64,000 nucleotides of DNA from an uncultured Algibacter sp. GTDB taxonomy: Bacteria > Bacteroidota > Bacteroidia > Flavobacteriales > Flavobacteriaceae. Position 1 is the first letter of the stretch. The number at the start of each line of letters is the position of its first letter. The position numbers were made by a program, and so were the translations under genes. The notes beneath the pieces are model-generated. The model saw only the letters and a list, made by a program, of their open reading frames with translations, made no database searches and was not told the DNA's origin. Where the stretch lies: positions 62,001 through 126,000 of the forward strand of contig CANMZT010000009.1 in the NCBI GenBank assembly GCA_947502405.1, read 5' to 3'. Shown here piece by piece: positions 37,374 to 46,270 of this stretch.

Positions 37374-38663
37374 ATGTCTATATTAAATATGCCCCTTATA
37401 TTGCAAGACACCGCCGCTATTGAAGGCGACATGGGAATGTTATGGATGCTTATTTCAGGTATCTTAGTATTCTTAATGCAAGCAGGATTTACATTAGTAG
37501 AGTCTGGTATGACACGTTCTAAAAACGTGGTTAACATTGCGATGAAAAACGTATTGGATATCGCAGTAGGATCTCTAGTATTCTGGTTCATTGGTTATTC
37601 TTTAATGTACGGTGAGTCAGCAAGTGGTTGGATAGGTTGGAGTGGTTTTATGTTTAACCAAGGTCCAGCAGATTTATTCTTCCAAACCGTATTCTGTGCT
37701 ACTGCTGCTACTATTGTATCAGGAGCCATAGCGGGAAGAACAAAATATTCAACTTACATTATTTTCTCAATTATCTTAACAGCGTTTATTTACCCAATCG
37801 CTGGTGGTTGGGAATGGAACGGTGGTTGGTTAAATAATACCGATGGTATTATGCCAGCTGAGTTTATTGATTTTGCAGGTTCTTCAGTAGTACATGCTGT
37901 TGGTGGATGGGCTGCCTTAATTGCTGCTTTCTTAGTAGGGCCAAGATTAGGTAAATATATAGACGGTAAAGCTGTAAATATTCCTGGTCATAATAAATTA
38001 TTAGCTGCTCTTGGTGTATTTATCCTTTGGTTTGGTTGGTTCGGATTCAATGGAGGTTCTCAATTAGCTTGGGGTGGAGATGATGCTGTTGGTGCTTCTA
38101 TGGTTGTTTTAGTAACTAACTTAGCTGCTTCTGCAGGTGCCTTAGGTGCTTTGTTTTTATCATGGATTAAGTACAAAAAGCCAAATTTAGATATGACTTT
38201 AAATGGTGCATTAGCTGGTTTGGTAAGTATTACTGCTGGTTGTGGTAACATGGGAGAATTTGGTGCTATTGCTGCTGGTTTTATTGGTGGTATAATCGTA
38301 GTATTCTCAATGGAATTTGTTGAGCAAAAACTTAAGATTGATGATGCTGTAGGTGCATTTTCAGTACACGGTGTAGCCGGTGCTTGGGGTACTTTAGTAA
38401 TTGGTCTTTGGGGTATAGATGGTGATGCTGGTATTGGGTTATTCAATGGTGGTGGAGCTAATCAATTTTTAGCACAATTAATAGGGACTTTAGCTTATGC
38501 TATATGGGCTGTTCTTACTTCTTTTATATTCCTAACTATACTAAAGAAAACTTTAGGGTTAAGAGTTAGCGAAAAAGTAGAAATTGAAGGACTAGATCTT
38601 TCGGAGCATGGTGCTATAGCTTATCCTGGTAAAAGACAAAGAGAAATAGAAATTGAAGAATAG
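37374..38663 (+). CDS. amtB: Ammonium transporter (first copy)
   Basis: 429 residues with eleven predicted transmembrane helices. Both pore histidines are present in the AmtB motifs SSVVHAVGGWAALIAA and AFSVHGVAGAWGTLVIG. The opening MLWMLISGILVFLMQAGFTL VESGMTRSKN-type helix pair is conserved. The C-terminal cytosolic tail (KVEIEGLDLSEHGAIAYPGK) contains the PII-binding region. It is the first of two amtB-glnK pairs; the porin lies upstream and a hairpin region separates it from glnK. Confidence 0.95.
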   Translation: MSILNMPLILQDTAAIEGDMGMLWMLISGILVFLMQAGFTLVESGMTRSKNVVNIAMKNVLDIAVGSLVFWFIGYSLMYGESASGWIGWSGFMFNQGPADLFFQTVFCATAATIVSGAIAGRTKYSTYIIFSIILTAFIYPIAGGWEWNGGWLNNTDGIMPAEFIDFAGSSVVHAVGGWAALIAAFLVGPRLGKYIDGKAVNIPGHNKLLAALGVFILWFGWFGFNGGSQLAWGGDDAVGASMVVLVTNLAASAGALGALFLSWIKYKKPNLDMTLNGALAGLVSITAGCGNMGEFGAIAAGFIGGIIVVFSMEFVEQKLKIDDAVGAFSVHGVAGAWGTLVIGLWGIDGDAGIGLFNGGGANQFLAQLIGTLAYAIWAVLTSFIFLTILKKTLGLRVSEKVEIEGLDLSEHGAIAYPGKRQREIEIEE

Positions 38664-38686
38664 TTTTTAACTCACTCTAAATTACA

Positions 38687-38729
38687 AAATGCTAGTTAAT
38701 AAATAAAAGTATTTAATAACTAGCATTTT
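38687..38729. terminator. Long hairpin after the first amtB
   Basis: AAAATGCTAGTTA and TAACTAGCATTTT, 13-bp perfect arms. A likely terminator although the T-run is short. Confidence 0.6.
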
Positions 38730-38748
38730 AAAATGTTTAGTTTGATAG

Positions 38749-38786
38749 AAAAGGGTGCTTTTTATAAAAAAAAAGTATCCTTTTTG
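38749..38786 (+). terminator. Second hairpin with T-run
   Basis: AAAAGGGTGCTTTTT pairs with AAAAAGTATCCTTTT (two G-U pairs) and is followed by a T-rich stretch. Together with the preceding hairpin it isolates glnK from amtB. Confidence 0.5.
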
Positions 38787-38857
38787 CTTGTTTTTTTAAA
38801 AACCAATAATAGTTTTTCATAAATACGAAATTATTCTCAGTGGCTATAATAATTTTT

Positions 38858-38865
38858 TATTTTTG
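38858..38865 (+). promoter_or_regulatory. Consensus -7 box of glnK
   Basis: TATTTTTG fits TAnnTTTG exactly, 34 bases before the glnK ATG. It implies that glnK and the second amtB have their own transcript. Confidence 0.55.
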
Positions 38866-38898
38866 AAAACCATAAATTAAAATAAAGGCATATACATT

Positions 38899-39249
38899 AT
38901 GAAAAAAATTGAAGCAATTATAAGAAAATCTAAATTTAGTGCTGTAAAGGAAGCATTACATCAAGTAGATGTTAACTTCTTTTCTTACTGGGATGTAACA
39001 GGTTTAGGTAACGAAAAAGAAGCACACGTTTACAGAGGTGTAAGTTATAGTACTAGTGATATTCAGAGAAGATACTTATCTATAGTAGTAAATGATGATT
39101 TTGAAGAAGTAACTGTAAATGCATTGATAAAATCTGCTGCAACTGGGGAAGTTGGAGATGGTAAAATTTTCGTTTCAGACGTTACAGAAGCTTACAGGAT
39201 AAGAACTGGAGAAAAAGGAGGAGATACTTTAAAGAAAACATCAAAATAA
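38899..39249 (+). CDS. glnK: P-II nitrogen regulatory protein (first copy)
   Basis: A 116-residue trimeric PII signal protein. It binds ATP/ADP and 2-oxoglutarate and blocks AmtB. The T-loop reads EKEAHVYRGVSYSTSDIQRR, with Y50 at the uridylylation position of GlnB/GlnK. The ATP-binding B and C loops include TGEVGDGKIFVSDVTEAYRIRTGEKG. It is 26 bases before the second amtB, a classical glnK-amtB operon, although the order is reversed relative to the first amtB. Confidence 0.95.
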   Translation: MKKIEAIIRKSKFSAVKEALHQVDVNFFSYWDVTGLGNEKEAHVYRGVSYSTSDIQRRYLSIVVNDDFEEVTVNALIKSAATGEVGDGKIFVSDVTEAYRIRTGEKGGDTLKKTSK

Positions 39250-39275
39250 AATAACATTTAAAAAAGTTTATAATT

Positions 39276-40496
39276 ATGGACGCAATATTTACAGCTAATA
39301 ACGTATGGATGATGGTCTGTACTGCACTTGTTTTCTTTATGCATACAGGTTTTGCATTTTTAGAAATTGGCTTAACTAGACAGAAAAACACAATTAATAT
39401 TTTATTCAAAAATATATTTATCATCACAGTAGGGTTGTTACTTTACTATATTATCGGATTTAATTTAATGTACCCTGGTGAATTTAACGGATACATTGGT
39501 TCGATTGTTCCAGGTATTGGGGCACCAGAAAACGGTATGACTCCTGAATATGCTGATGGTGGTTACACATGGTGGACAGATTTCTTATTCCAAGGGATGT
39601 TTGCTGCAACTGCTGCAACTATTGTTTCAGGAGCTGTTGCTGAGCGTATGAAAATTGGACCATTTATGATTTTTACAGTAATCTACGTAGGATTTGTTTA
39701 CCCAATTGCTGGTTCATGGAAATGGGGTGGTGGATTCTTAGATGAATTAGGATTCTATGATTTTGCTGGTTCTACTTTAGTACACTCTGTTGGAGGATGG
39801 GCAGCATTAGTAGCTGTTTGGTTATTAGGCTCTAGAATTGGAAAATTCAAAGAAGGAAAACCTCAAGCTATTCCTGGACATAACATACCTTTAGCTACTG
39901 CTGGTGTTTTAATACTTTGGTTAGGATGGTTTGGGTTTAATGGAGGTTCTGTGCTTTCTGCAGATCCAGAATTAACATCTCTAACTTTAGTTACTACATG
40001 TTTAGCTGCTGCGGCAGGTGGTGTAGTTGCTGCATTAGTATCGTTCTTAAAATATAAAAATTTAGATTTAACTATGTTTTTAAATGGTATTTTAGGAGGT
40101 TTAGTTGGTATTACTGCTGGTGCAGATGTTATGACACCTGAAAGCGCAATTATTATTGGTGCAATTGCAGGAGCTTTAATAGTGTTTGCTGTTGCTTTTG
40201 TTGACGCTATTAAATTAGATGACCCTGTAGGAGCTATAGCTGTACATTTAATTTGTGGTATATGGGGAACTTTAGCAGTTGGTATTTTCTCAACTAATCC
40301 AGATCATACATTTATGGCTCAATTAACTGGTGTTGCTTGTTATGCTGTATTTTGTTTAGTAACATCTTTTATTATCATATTTACACTTAAGAAAGTTGTT
40401 GGTATTAGAGTTTCTGAAAAAGAAGAGTTAGAAGGATTAGATAGTCATGAACACGGAATGTCTGCTTATGCTGATTTCCGAATGAATGAACATTAA
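39276..40496 (+). CDS. amtB: Ammonium transporter (second copy)
   Basis: 406 residues. Pore histidines lie in STLVHSVGGWAALVAVW and AIAVHLICGIWGTLAVG. It is clearly diverged from the first copy (shorter N-terminus MDAIFTANNVWMMVCTALVF; extra loop PGIGAPENGMTPEYADGGYT), so the two may differ in affinity or regulation. The C-terminal tail KEELEGLDSHEHGMSAYADF keeps the PII-contact segment. Transcribed from the glnK promoter; a terminator follows. Confidence 0.95.
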   Translation: MDAIFTANNVWMMVCTALVFFMHTGFAFLEIGLTRQKNTINILFKNIFIITVGLLLYYIIGFNLMYPGEFNGYIGSIVPGIGAPENGMTPEYADGGYTWWTDFLFQGMFAATAATIVSGAVAERMKIGPFMIFTVIYVGFVYPIAGSWKWGGGFLDELGFYDFAGSTLVHSVGGWAALVAVWLLGSRIGKFKEGKPQAIPGHNIPLATAGVLILWLGWFGFNGGSVLSADPELTSLTLVTTCLAAAAGGVVAALVSFLKYKNLDLTMFLNGILGGLVGITAGADVMTPESAIIIGAIAGALIVFAVAFVDAIKLDDPVGAIAVHLICGIWGTLAVGIFSTNPDHTFMAQLTGVACYAVFCLVTSFIIIFTLKKVVGIRVSEKEELEGLDSHEHGMSAYADFRMNEH

Positions 40497-40523
40497 TCAC
40501 TGACCAAATACAAATAGTTTAGT

Positions 40524-40557
40524 AAGGGTGTCTTTAATTTATAAAGGCACCCTTTTT
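40524..40557 (+). terminator. Terminator after the second amtB
   Basis: AAGGGTGTCTTTA pairs with TAAAGGCACCCTT (one G-U pair), followed by a T-run. Confidence 0.8.
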
Positions 40558-40653
40558 CTTGTTTTTCATAATTGTGGTTTAATGAATATTCACTTTCAAA
40601 ATGTAACTTATATTTTTTACTTTTATAAAAATGGAACTAAGTATTAAATCATT

Positions 40654-40992
40654 ATGAAGAAAATAGAAGCAATTATAAGAAAGTCTAGATATAAAGCAGT
40701 TAGAGATAAATTACACGAAGCAGGTGTTAATTTTTTCTCTTACTGGGATGTAACAGGATTAGGTAATGAAAAGGAAGGGCATGTTTACAGAGGAATATCT
40801 TACAGTACAAGTGATATTCAACGCAGATATCTATCCATAGTAGTAAACGATGATTTTGAAGACGTAACCATTAAAGCTATTATTGATTCGGCAGGTACAG
40901 GCGAAGTAGGAGATGGTAAAATTTTTGTGTCAGATATTAAAGAATGCTATAGGATACGAACAGGAGAAAAAGGTCAAGATACTATAAATTAA
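40654..40992 (+). CDS. glnK: P-II nitrogen regulatory protein (second copy)
   Basis: 112 residues, very close to the first PII copy: the T-loop EKEGHVYRGISYSTSDIQRR with Y50 and the nucleotide site TGEVGDGKIFVSDIKECYRI are nearly identical. Two PII paralogues next to two AmtB proteins may be matched to each transporter. It lies 157 bases after the second amtB, beyond a terminator, so it probably has its own promoter (candidate TACTTTTA around 40617). It is followed by a dispersed repeat region. Confidence 0.95.
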   Translation: MKKIEAIIRKSRYKAVRDKLHEAGVNFFSYWDVTGLGNEKEGHVYRGISYSTSDIQRRYLSIVVNDDFEDVTIKAIIDSAGTGEVGDGKIFVSDIKECYRIRTGEKGQDTIN

Positions 40993-41009
40993 AAATATCC
41001 TTTTTTTAT

Positions 41010-41116
41010 TTGGCGTTACCCGAAAAGGGTCGGGCTTTCGGCAGTCGTTTTTTTTGAGAAAAACTAAAAAGAGCTTCAATCCCGATAGCTATCGGGGTCT
41101 CAATCCCTAACGCAGG
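41010..41116 (+). repeat. Dispersed GCGTTA...TAACGC element, copy B
   Basis: Starts TTTGGCGTTACCCGAAAAGG, contains GGGTCGGGCTTTCGG and ends CAATCCCTAACGCAGG. The 16-bp palindrome CCCGATAGCTATCGGG sits inside it (41081-41096). Shorter than copies A and C. It occupies much of the 381-base gap between glnK and ppc. Confidence 0.7.
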
Positions 41117-41289
41117 TGTTTGTTAGGTTTGGTTTTATATTGAAAGTTGTTTTGTTTTTGGAGATGTTAGTTTAATGTCTCTGATAAAAAGTCGTTTTAA
41201 TGCTTTTTATCATTTGTTAAACGAAGTTATCATTTTTTTCTGATAAAGTGAAGCGCATTAGCGAGGACCAGTAACTAAAAGCCTGACCT

Positions 41290-41305
41290 CCCGATAGCTA
41301 TCGGG
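41290..41305. repeat. Second CCCGATAGCTATCGGG palindrome
   Basis: A perfect 16-bp palindrome identical to the one at 41081-41096, flanked by GCCTGACCT and GGGTCAAA, again REP-like. A degenerate relative lies near 702 (CCCGATGCCTATCGGA) and a half copy near 62525. Confidence 0.65.
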
Positions 41306-41324
41306 ATGGGTCAAAACCAAAAAA

Positions 41325-41354
41325 AACCTTCACTTAATAAGTGAAGGTTTTTTT
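41325..41354. terminator. Bidirectional terminator before ppc
   Basis: AACCTTCACTT and AAGTGAAGGTT form an 11-bp stem with an AAT loop, flanked by A-run on the left and T-run on the right. It ends ppc on the minus strand and any plus-strand transcript from glnK. Confidence 0.85.
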
Positions 41355-41373
41355 AGTACTTGTAATTATTTTT

Positions 41374-43965
41374 TTATGCCGAATTACGACTAGCATTAAT
41401 ATTACCAAATAATGAGCGGGTAACAATCTTTTCAAAAATCAACTTTTCTGGATTATCGTTAGGTACACCAGCTTTTTCTAATTCTTGGACCTTTTTAAGG
41501 GCATATTGCTGTATGGTTAATAAAGGTAAAACTATAGATTCTCTAACCTCAATAGAAGCTTTTCCTGAAGGTTCATTCTCCATTAATTCATCATAACCTG
41601 TTAGTTTTAATAACAACCTTTTGGTAATTTGATATTCTTCAAAAATAATATTCCAAAATGCTCCAAATTCCTCGTCTTTAGACATGTACTTGGTTAAATC
41701 AAAGAATGATTTTGTTAAGGACATCATACTGTTTTCCAATAGTGTCTTAAAGAATTTAGAGTTATTGTAAAGTTGTTCTACTTTTTCCCATTCTCCATTG
41801 TCTTCATAAACTTTTAAAGCAGTACCTACTCCATAAAAACCAGGTACATTTTGCTTTAACTGACTCCAAGAACCAACAAAAGGAATCGCTCTTAAGTCTG
41901 AAAACACTAATTTATCAGACTTACCACGTTTTGATGGTCTACTACCAATATTGGTTTTAGCATAATATTTTAAAGTACTCATGCGTTCCAAATACGGAAT
42001 AAACATAGGATGACTTTTAAAATCTTTATATGTATTATAACTAGTTTCAGCCAAATCAGTCATTACCGCTCGGTCTTCATCAGATAAACGATTCTTTTCA
42101 CCATCAATTCTGTTTTTTATACCAGAACTGATTAGTTGTTCTAAGTTATATTGAGAGGAATCATTAGTTCCAAAATTAGAACTCACGGTTTGTCCTTGAA
42201 TGGTTATTTGTACTTCTTTATCCTCAATTGTTGGTCCTAATGAAGAATAGAAATTATGGGTTTTTCCACCGCCACGTGCAGGAGGTCCGCCACGACCATC
42301 AAAGAATATTACAGTAATATCATATTTTCTAGACATTTCTGTTAACTGCTCTTTGGCCTTGTATATACCCCAATTAGCCATTAAATATCCACCATCTTTG
42401 GTGCCATCTGAGAATCCAAGCATAATATGTTGCTTGTTGCCTCTAGCCTTTAAGTGCGCTCTATATTCAGGGTTTTGATACAATTGTTCCATGACTCCTG
42501 GAGCGTTTTCTAAATCAGGAATGGTTTCGAATAGAGGTGCAACATCAACTGTTAATTCATCTTTAAAAGCAACTATTTTTAACATAGCAAATAATTGCAT
42601 GACGTTTAAAGCAGTTTGGTTATTACTTATAATGTATCGATTGGCACCACGCTCACCATTACTTTTTTGAATGTCTTTTATAATGGCTATAGTCTTTAAA
42701 GTGTTTCTAACCATTTCATCTTCAAAAGCATCTAAATCTCCAACATCATCGGTGGCTTTTGATAGTATTTCTATTTGTTCAGCTTCAGATAAATCGTGAT
42801 AATTTTGTGGAAATGATGACTTTCCTGTAGCTATTAAAGAATCAATAACTGTAGTAAATACACTGTGGTGTATTCTACTATCTTGTCTAATATCTAGTGA
42901 AGCAAATCTATAATCAAACAGGTGTACTCTGTTTATTAAATTGTTAACTTCATTTACATATAATGATTGATGCTCATTCACAATCACATCTCTAATACTC
43001 AAAAGTTCTGCTCTAAGTTCTTTAGCAGATATGGCTTTTTTGTATTTTAAATTAATACTGTATTCGTACATGATGGTTTCAAGACGAATAATGCGTTCTT
43101 CAACACCTCTAAATGTTAGTTTTTTCCTTAAATCTTTTAAATCTTGGTAGTACTTTTTTAAGATCGATTTTTTTAATTTTTTGGCAACTTTTAAAGTAGT
43201 TTCAGGTTTTACAAAAGGGTTTCCATCACGATCTCCACCAGGCCAGAATCCAATATTTATAATGTCGTTGTGTTTTTTACCATCATCATAAATACTTGTT
43301 TGAATGTAATTATAAATATCACCAAAAGTTTTATAAAATACATTCTCTAGATACCAAATTAAGCTTTTAGCCTCTTGGTAAGGGGTTGGTTTTTTGTGTT
43401 TGAAGAATGGTGTTTTTCCTAATTGCCCAAACAGATTATTGATTTGGGTAAGGTCATTTTTCTTAATAGCATCAGTAAGGTTTGTAATAATTCCTAAAAC
43501 CGAACCAGGATAAAACTGAGTAGGATGTGCTGTTAAAACAATACGCACTTTAAATTCTTCAAGGAATGCTTTAAGCTCATCTAACTTTCCTTCAGATTGA
43601 GCACTTCCTTTTAAGTTTCGTAATGTTCCTACGCCATCCATATTGTTAACAATCGGAAATGCTGCATCTTCAATAGCATCAAACAATACCACCTGTCTTT
43701 CTATATATTGAATAAACCTAAATAAAAGATTTATCTGACTTTGCTCATTACGTCGTGCCTGGTATTTTTCAAAAAAAGTATTTACAATCGTAGTTGGATC
43801 ATCCCCATTATTGAATCCTTTTTTACAAGTTTCATGAAATAACGGTAATAAAACACCTGTTTTGGTAACAGCATCAAAAGGTAATGTCATAAATATACTA
43901 TTATATATCTGATATTTTGATAAAACGTTTTGATTGAATCTGGTTAATTTTGGCTCTACTGGCAT
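41374..43965 (-). CDS. ppc: Phosphoenolpyruvate carboxylase
   Basis: 863 residues from ATG 43965 (MPVEPKLTRFNQNVLSKYQI); an upstream in-frame ATG would add 18 residues not expected for the family. The enzyme fixes bicarbonate onto PEP to give oxaloacetate. Catalytic motifs are visible: VLTAHPTQFYPGS near the N-terminal third, GFWPGGDRDGNPFV, LGFSDGTKDGGYLMANW and the glycine loop FFDGRGGPPARGGGKTH. Its place next to the ammonium assimilation genes fits the need for carbon skeletons. It has a terminator downstream. Confidence 0.93.
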   Translation of the reverse strand: MPVEPKLTRFNQNVLSKYQIYNSIFMTLPFDAVTKTGVLLPLFHETCKKGFNNGDDPTTIVNTFFEKYQARRNEQSQINLLFRFIQYIERQVVLFDAIEDAAFPIVNNMDGVGTLRNLKGSAQSEGKLDELKAFLEEFKVRIVLTAHPTQFYPGSVLGIITNLTDAIKKNDLTQINNLFGQLGKTPFFKHKKPTPYQEAKSLIWYLENVFYKTFGDIYNYIQTSIYDDGKKHNDIINIGFWPGGDRDGNPFVKPETTLKVAKKLKKSILKKYYQDLKDLRKKLTFRGVEERIIRLETIMYEYSINLKYKKAISAKELRAELLSIRDVIVNEHQSLYVNEVNNLINRVHLFDYRFASLDIRQDSRIHHSVFTTVIDSLIATGKSSFPQNYHDLSEAEQIEILSKATDDVGDLDAFEDEMVRNTLKTIAIIKDIQKSNGERGANRYIISNNQTALNVMQLFAMLKIVAFKDELTVDVAPLFETIPDLENAPGVMEQLYQNPEYRAHLKARGNKQHIMLGFSDGTKDGGYLMANWGIYKAKEQLTEMSRKYDITVIFFDGRGGPPARGGGKTHNFYSSLGPTIEDKEVQITIQGQTVSSNFGTNDSSQYNLEQLISSGIKNRIDGEKNRLSDEDRAVMTDLAETSYNTYKDFKSHPMFIPYLERMSTLKYYAKTNIGSRPSKRGKSDKLVFSDLRAIPFVGSWSQLKQNVPGFYGVGTALKVYEDNGEWEKVEQLYNNSKFFKTLLENSMMSLTKSFFDLTKYMSKDEEFGAFWNIIFEEYQITKRLLLKLTGYDELMENEPSGKASIEVRESIVLPLLTIQQYALKKVQELEKAGVPNDNPEKLIFEKIVTRSLFGNINASRNSA

Positions 43966-44173
43966 AAAATCTTTCTGTTGAAAATGAACTATAAAAGTAG
44001 TGAAGCTTTTACGAAACACCCAGTCTTTTTAAAGATTTATCAATTTCTGTAGTTTGGCTAATTATGATTGTGAATTATTAAAAAAAATAGCTTTAATGCA
44101 TTAATTTTTTTAATAAGAATCTGAATTTTACAAATAAGAAATCCCAATGAAAGAAGTTAAATTATGGGTTATA

Positions 44174-44185
44174 TGATATAAATCA
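44174..44185 (+). promoter_or_regulatory. Crp/Fnr-type operator
   Basis: TGATATAAATCA is a perfect TGAT-N4-ATCA dyad, the Fnr/Crp-family core. Its centre is about 42 bases upstream of the start predicted from the -7 box at 44209, the standard class II activator position. Confidence 0.55.
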
Positions 44186-44208
44186 TGTAATCCTTTTTAT
44201 GCTCGTTC

Positions 44209-44216
44209 TATTTTTG
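44209..44216 (+). promoter_or_regulatory. Consensus -7 box of the cysteine-rich protein gene
   Basis: TATTTTTG fits TAnnTTTG exactly, 20 bases before the ATG at 44237; no good -33 box is present, which fits an activator-dependent promoter. Confidence 0.55.
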
Positions 44217-44236
44217 CGAATTAATATTTATAACAA

Positions 44237-46048
44237 ATGAAAAAGCCACATTCTTTCCATATTCCTGTAATGGGTATTGGTTTCACAATAGACACCCCCT
44301 TTAAAGTAGCGCAATATGGGATGGATTCTGTTATTTCTTTAGTAGATGATATTTTACTTGAGAAACTCCGAAAAATGTATAGCGAAAAATTTGAAATACC
44401 CTATAAAGAAATTACTGAGAAGATAGACGATTTTAGAGCTAAAAGAATTACATCTTACTTGAATTTAATGGATGATTTGACAGAGAAGAAGTTCAAGTCT
44501 ATGAAAGATTATATAAGTTCTAAAAACTATAATGACCTAACGGCTTATATTAGTATGCTTCCTGATAATTCGAAAATCAAAACAGATTTTATAGCATTAA
44601 CATCAAATGGATTTAGCCTTAATAAAATTAAATCTTGGGTTTCAAAAAACTTGGTTAAGGGCGCCATTGATGTTAATATTATGACTAAGGTTGACAAGGA
44701 TAATTATAAAAAAGATGAAAAATTATCTGTAGAGTATAATGATGCACACGCAGCATTACGTGGTTTTGCTAAGAGTAAATTAAATTCTGCTGTGGTATTG
44801 TCGGCTGGAATGAACCCCAGATTATACAGTTATATGTCTCAATTTGATGATTTCTTTCCAGATGAAAAAGGTGTTTCTAATAAACGTATTATTTTAAAAG
44901 TAAGCGATTATAGATCGGCACTTATTCAAGGGCGTTTTTTAGCAAAAAAAGGGCTGTGGGTCTCAGAATACAGAATTGAATCTGGGTTAAACTGTGGCGG
45001 GCATGCTTTTGCTACAGATGGATTTTTATTGGGGCCGGTTCTAGCTGAGTTTAAAGAAAAACGCAATGAATTACAGGAAGCGATTCAAAGTGTATTAAGT
45101 AAAGAACTTTTAAATCAAAATAGAACTATTCCTAAGTTGCCGTTATCATTTGAAATCACTGCTCAAGGTGGCGTTGGTACTCAAGAAGAGCATAGGTTTT
45201 TGTTAAAACATTACAATTTAGATTCTGTAGGATGGGGAAGCCCTTTTTTACTAGTTCCAGAAGCAACAACAGTTGACTATAAAACAATCCGAAAATTAGC
45301 AAAGGCAGGGGAAAAAGATTTGTATTTAAGTGATATTTCTCCGTTGGGAATTCCGTTTAATAGTTTAAAAGGAAATACAAAAGATGTTGAAAAACAAGTA
45401 CTAATTGATAAAGATAGACCCGGAAGCTCTTGCCCAAAAAAGTTTGTGGCTCTAAATAAAGAGTTTAAAGATAAAGGTATTTGTACAGCGTCTAGAGAAT
45501 ATCAATACTTAAAAATAAAAGCTTTGGATGAAAAGGATTTAACTCCAGAATTATATCAAAAAGAGATTGATAAAATTACTGAGAAATCCTGTACTTGTGT
45601 TGGACTTGGTACATCGGCATTATTGAAATATGATTTGGATACCAAAGTTGAGGGAGAAGGTGTTTCTGTTTGCCCCGGACCAAACATGGCTTATTATTCC
45701 AGAGTTATGAGCTTGCAAAATATCACAGATCATATTTACGGTAGAGACAATATGTTGTCACGAAAAGACCGTCCAAATATGTTTATAAAAGAACTTCATA
45801 TTTACATGGATTATCTTAAAAATAAATTTGATGAAACTAAACGCTCTTTAAGTAGAAAAGAAGAGAAATATTTTGAAACCTTTATGAGTAATATGAATAT
45901 AGGAATAGCCTATTATCAAAATTTGTTTAAGAAGGTTGAAGGTAGTTTTGAGGATATAAAAACATCAATTTTAAATGAGCTTGAAACCTGTAAATCTAGT
46001 TTAGAAGTGATGCAAGCAGAACTTTATGCATTAACTGTAAAGGCTTAA
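44237..46048 (+). CDS. Uncharacterised NMO/FabK-like protein with clustered cysteines
   Basis: 603 residues, cytoplasmic. The middle resembles the phosphate-binding end of FMN TIM barrels of the nitronate monooxygenase/FabK type: ITAQGGVGTQEEHRFLLKHY from ~307 and VGWGSPFLLVPEATTVD from ~331. The N-terminal ~170 residues are helical and charged. Six cysteines are spread as C253 (LNCGGHAF), C399, C416, C452 and C454 (KSCTCVG) and C479 (VCPGPNMAYY), a pattern that could bind an Fe-S cluster or zinc. No known family name is certain. A Crp/Fnr-like operator precedes it and nadAB follows 222 bases later. Confidence 0.7.
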   Translation: MKKPHSFHIPVMGIGFTIDTPFKVAQYGMDSVISLVDDILLEKLRKMYSEKFEIPYKEITEKIDDFRAKRITSYLNLMDDLTEKKFKSMKDYISSKNYNDLTAYISMLPDNSKIKTDFIALTSNGFSLNKIKSWVSKNLVKGAIDVNIMTKVDKDNYKKDEKLSVEYNDAHAALRGFAKSKLNSAVVLSAGMNPRLYSYMSQFDDFFPDEKGVSNKRIILKVSDYRSALIQGRFLAKKGLWVSEYRIESGLNCGGHAFATDGFLLGPVLAEFKEKRNELQEAIQSVLSKELLNQNRTIPKLPLSFEITAQGGVGTQEEHRFLLKHYNLDSVGWGSPFLLVPEATTVDYKTIRKLAKAGEKDLYLSDISPLGIPFNSLKGNTKDVEKQVLIDKDRPGSSCPKKFVALNKEFKDKGICTASREYQYLKIKALDEKDLTPELYQKEIDKITEKSCTCVGLGTSALLKYDLDTKVEGEGVSVCPGPNMAYYSRVMSLQNITDHIYGRDNMLSRKDRPNMFIKELHIYMDYLKNKFDETKRSLSRKEEKYFETFMSNMNIGIAYYQNLFKKVEGSFEDIKTSILNELETCKSSLEVMQAELYALTVKA

Positions 46049-46100
46049 AAATTAGTAAACCCATTTAAAAAGCAGTTTTACTTTTAAGAATTATTTAAGC

Positions 46101-46135
46101 TTTTGATTGGCAATAGTTTAATAATTCAATCAAAA
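46101..46135. repeat. Hairpin in the gap before nadA
   Basis: TTTTGATTG (46101-46109) and CAATCAAAA (46127-46135) are perfect 9-bp arms with a 17-nt loop. Possible terminator of the upstream gene; no T-run. Confidence 0.4.
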
Positions 46136-46270
46136 AACTATAAGTTTTCTATTCCACAATTTATTTTAATGATTTCACATTTTACTATAGCTTTTAATTA
46201 AGATATTTGTAATACAATTAGTTGGAAACACTAGTTATTTTATATTTCATAATTATTCTCAAGAATCAAA

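Noticed and set aside
38060-38446. Minus-strand open frame of 128 residues opposite amtB
   Set aside because: Shadow of a GC-richer, conserved membrane protein; product has no recognisable domain.
43966-44019. 18-residue longer start for ppc
   Set aside because: The extra residues do not resemble PEP carboxylase N-termini; ATG 43965 gives the expected MPVEPKLTRFNQNV start.
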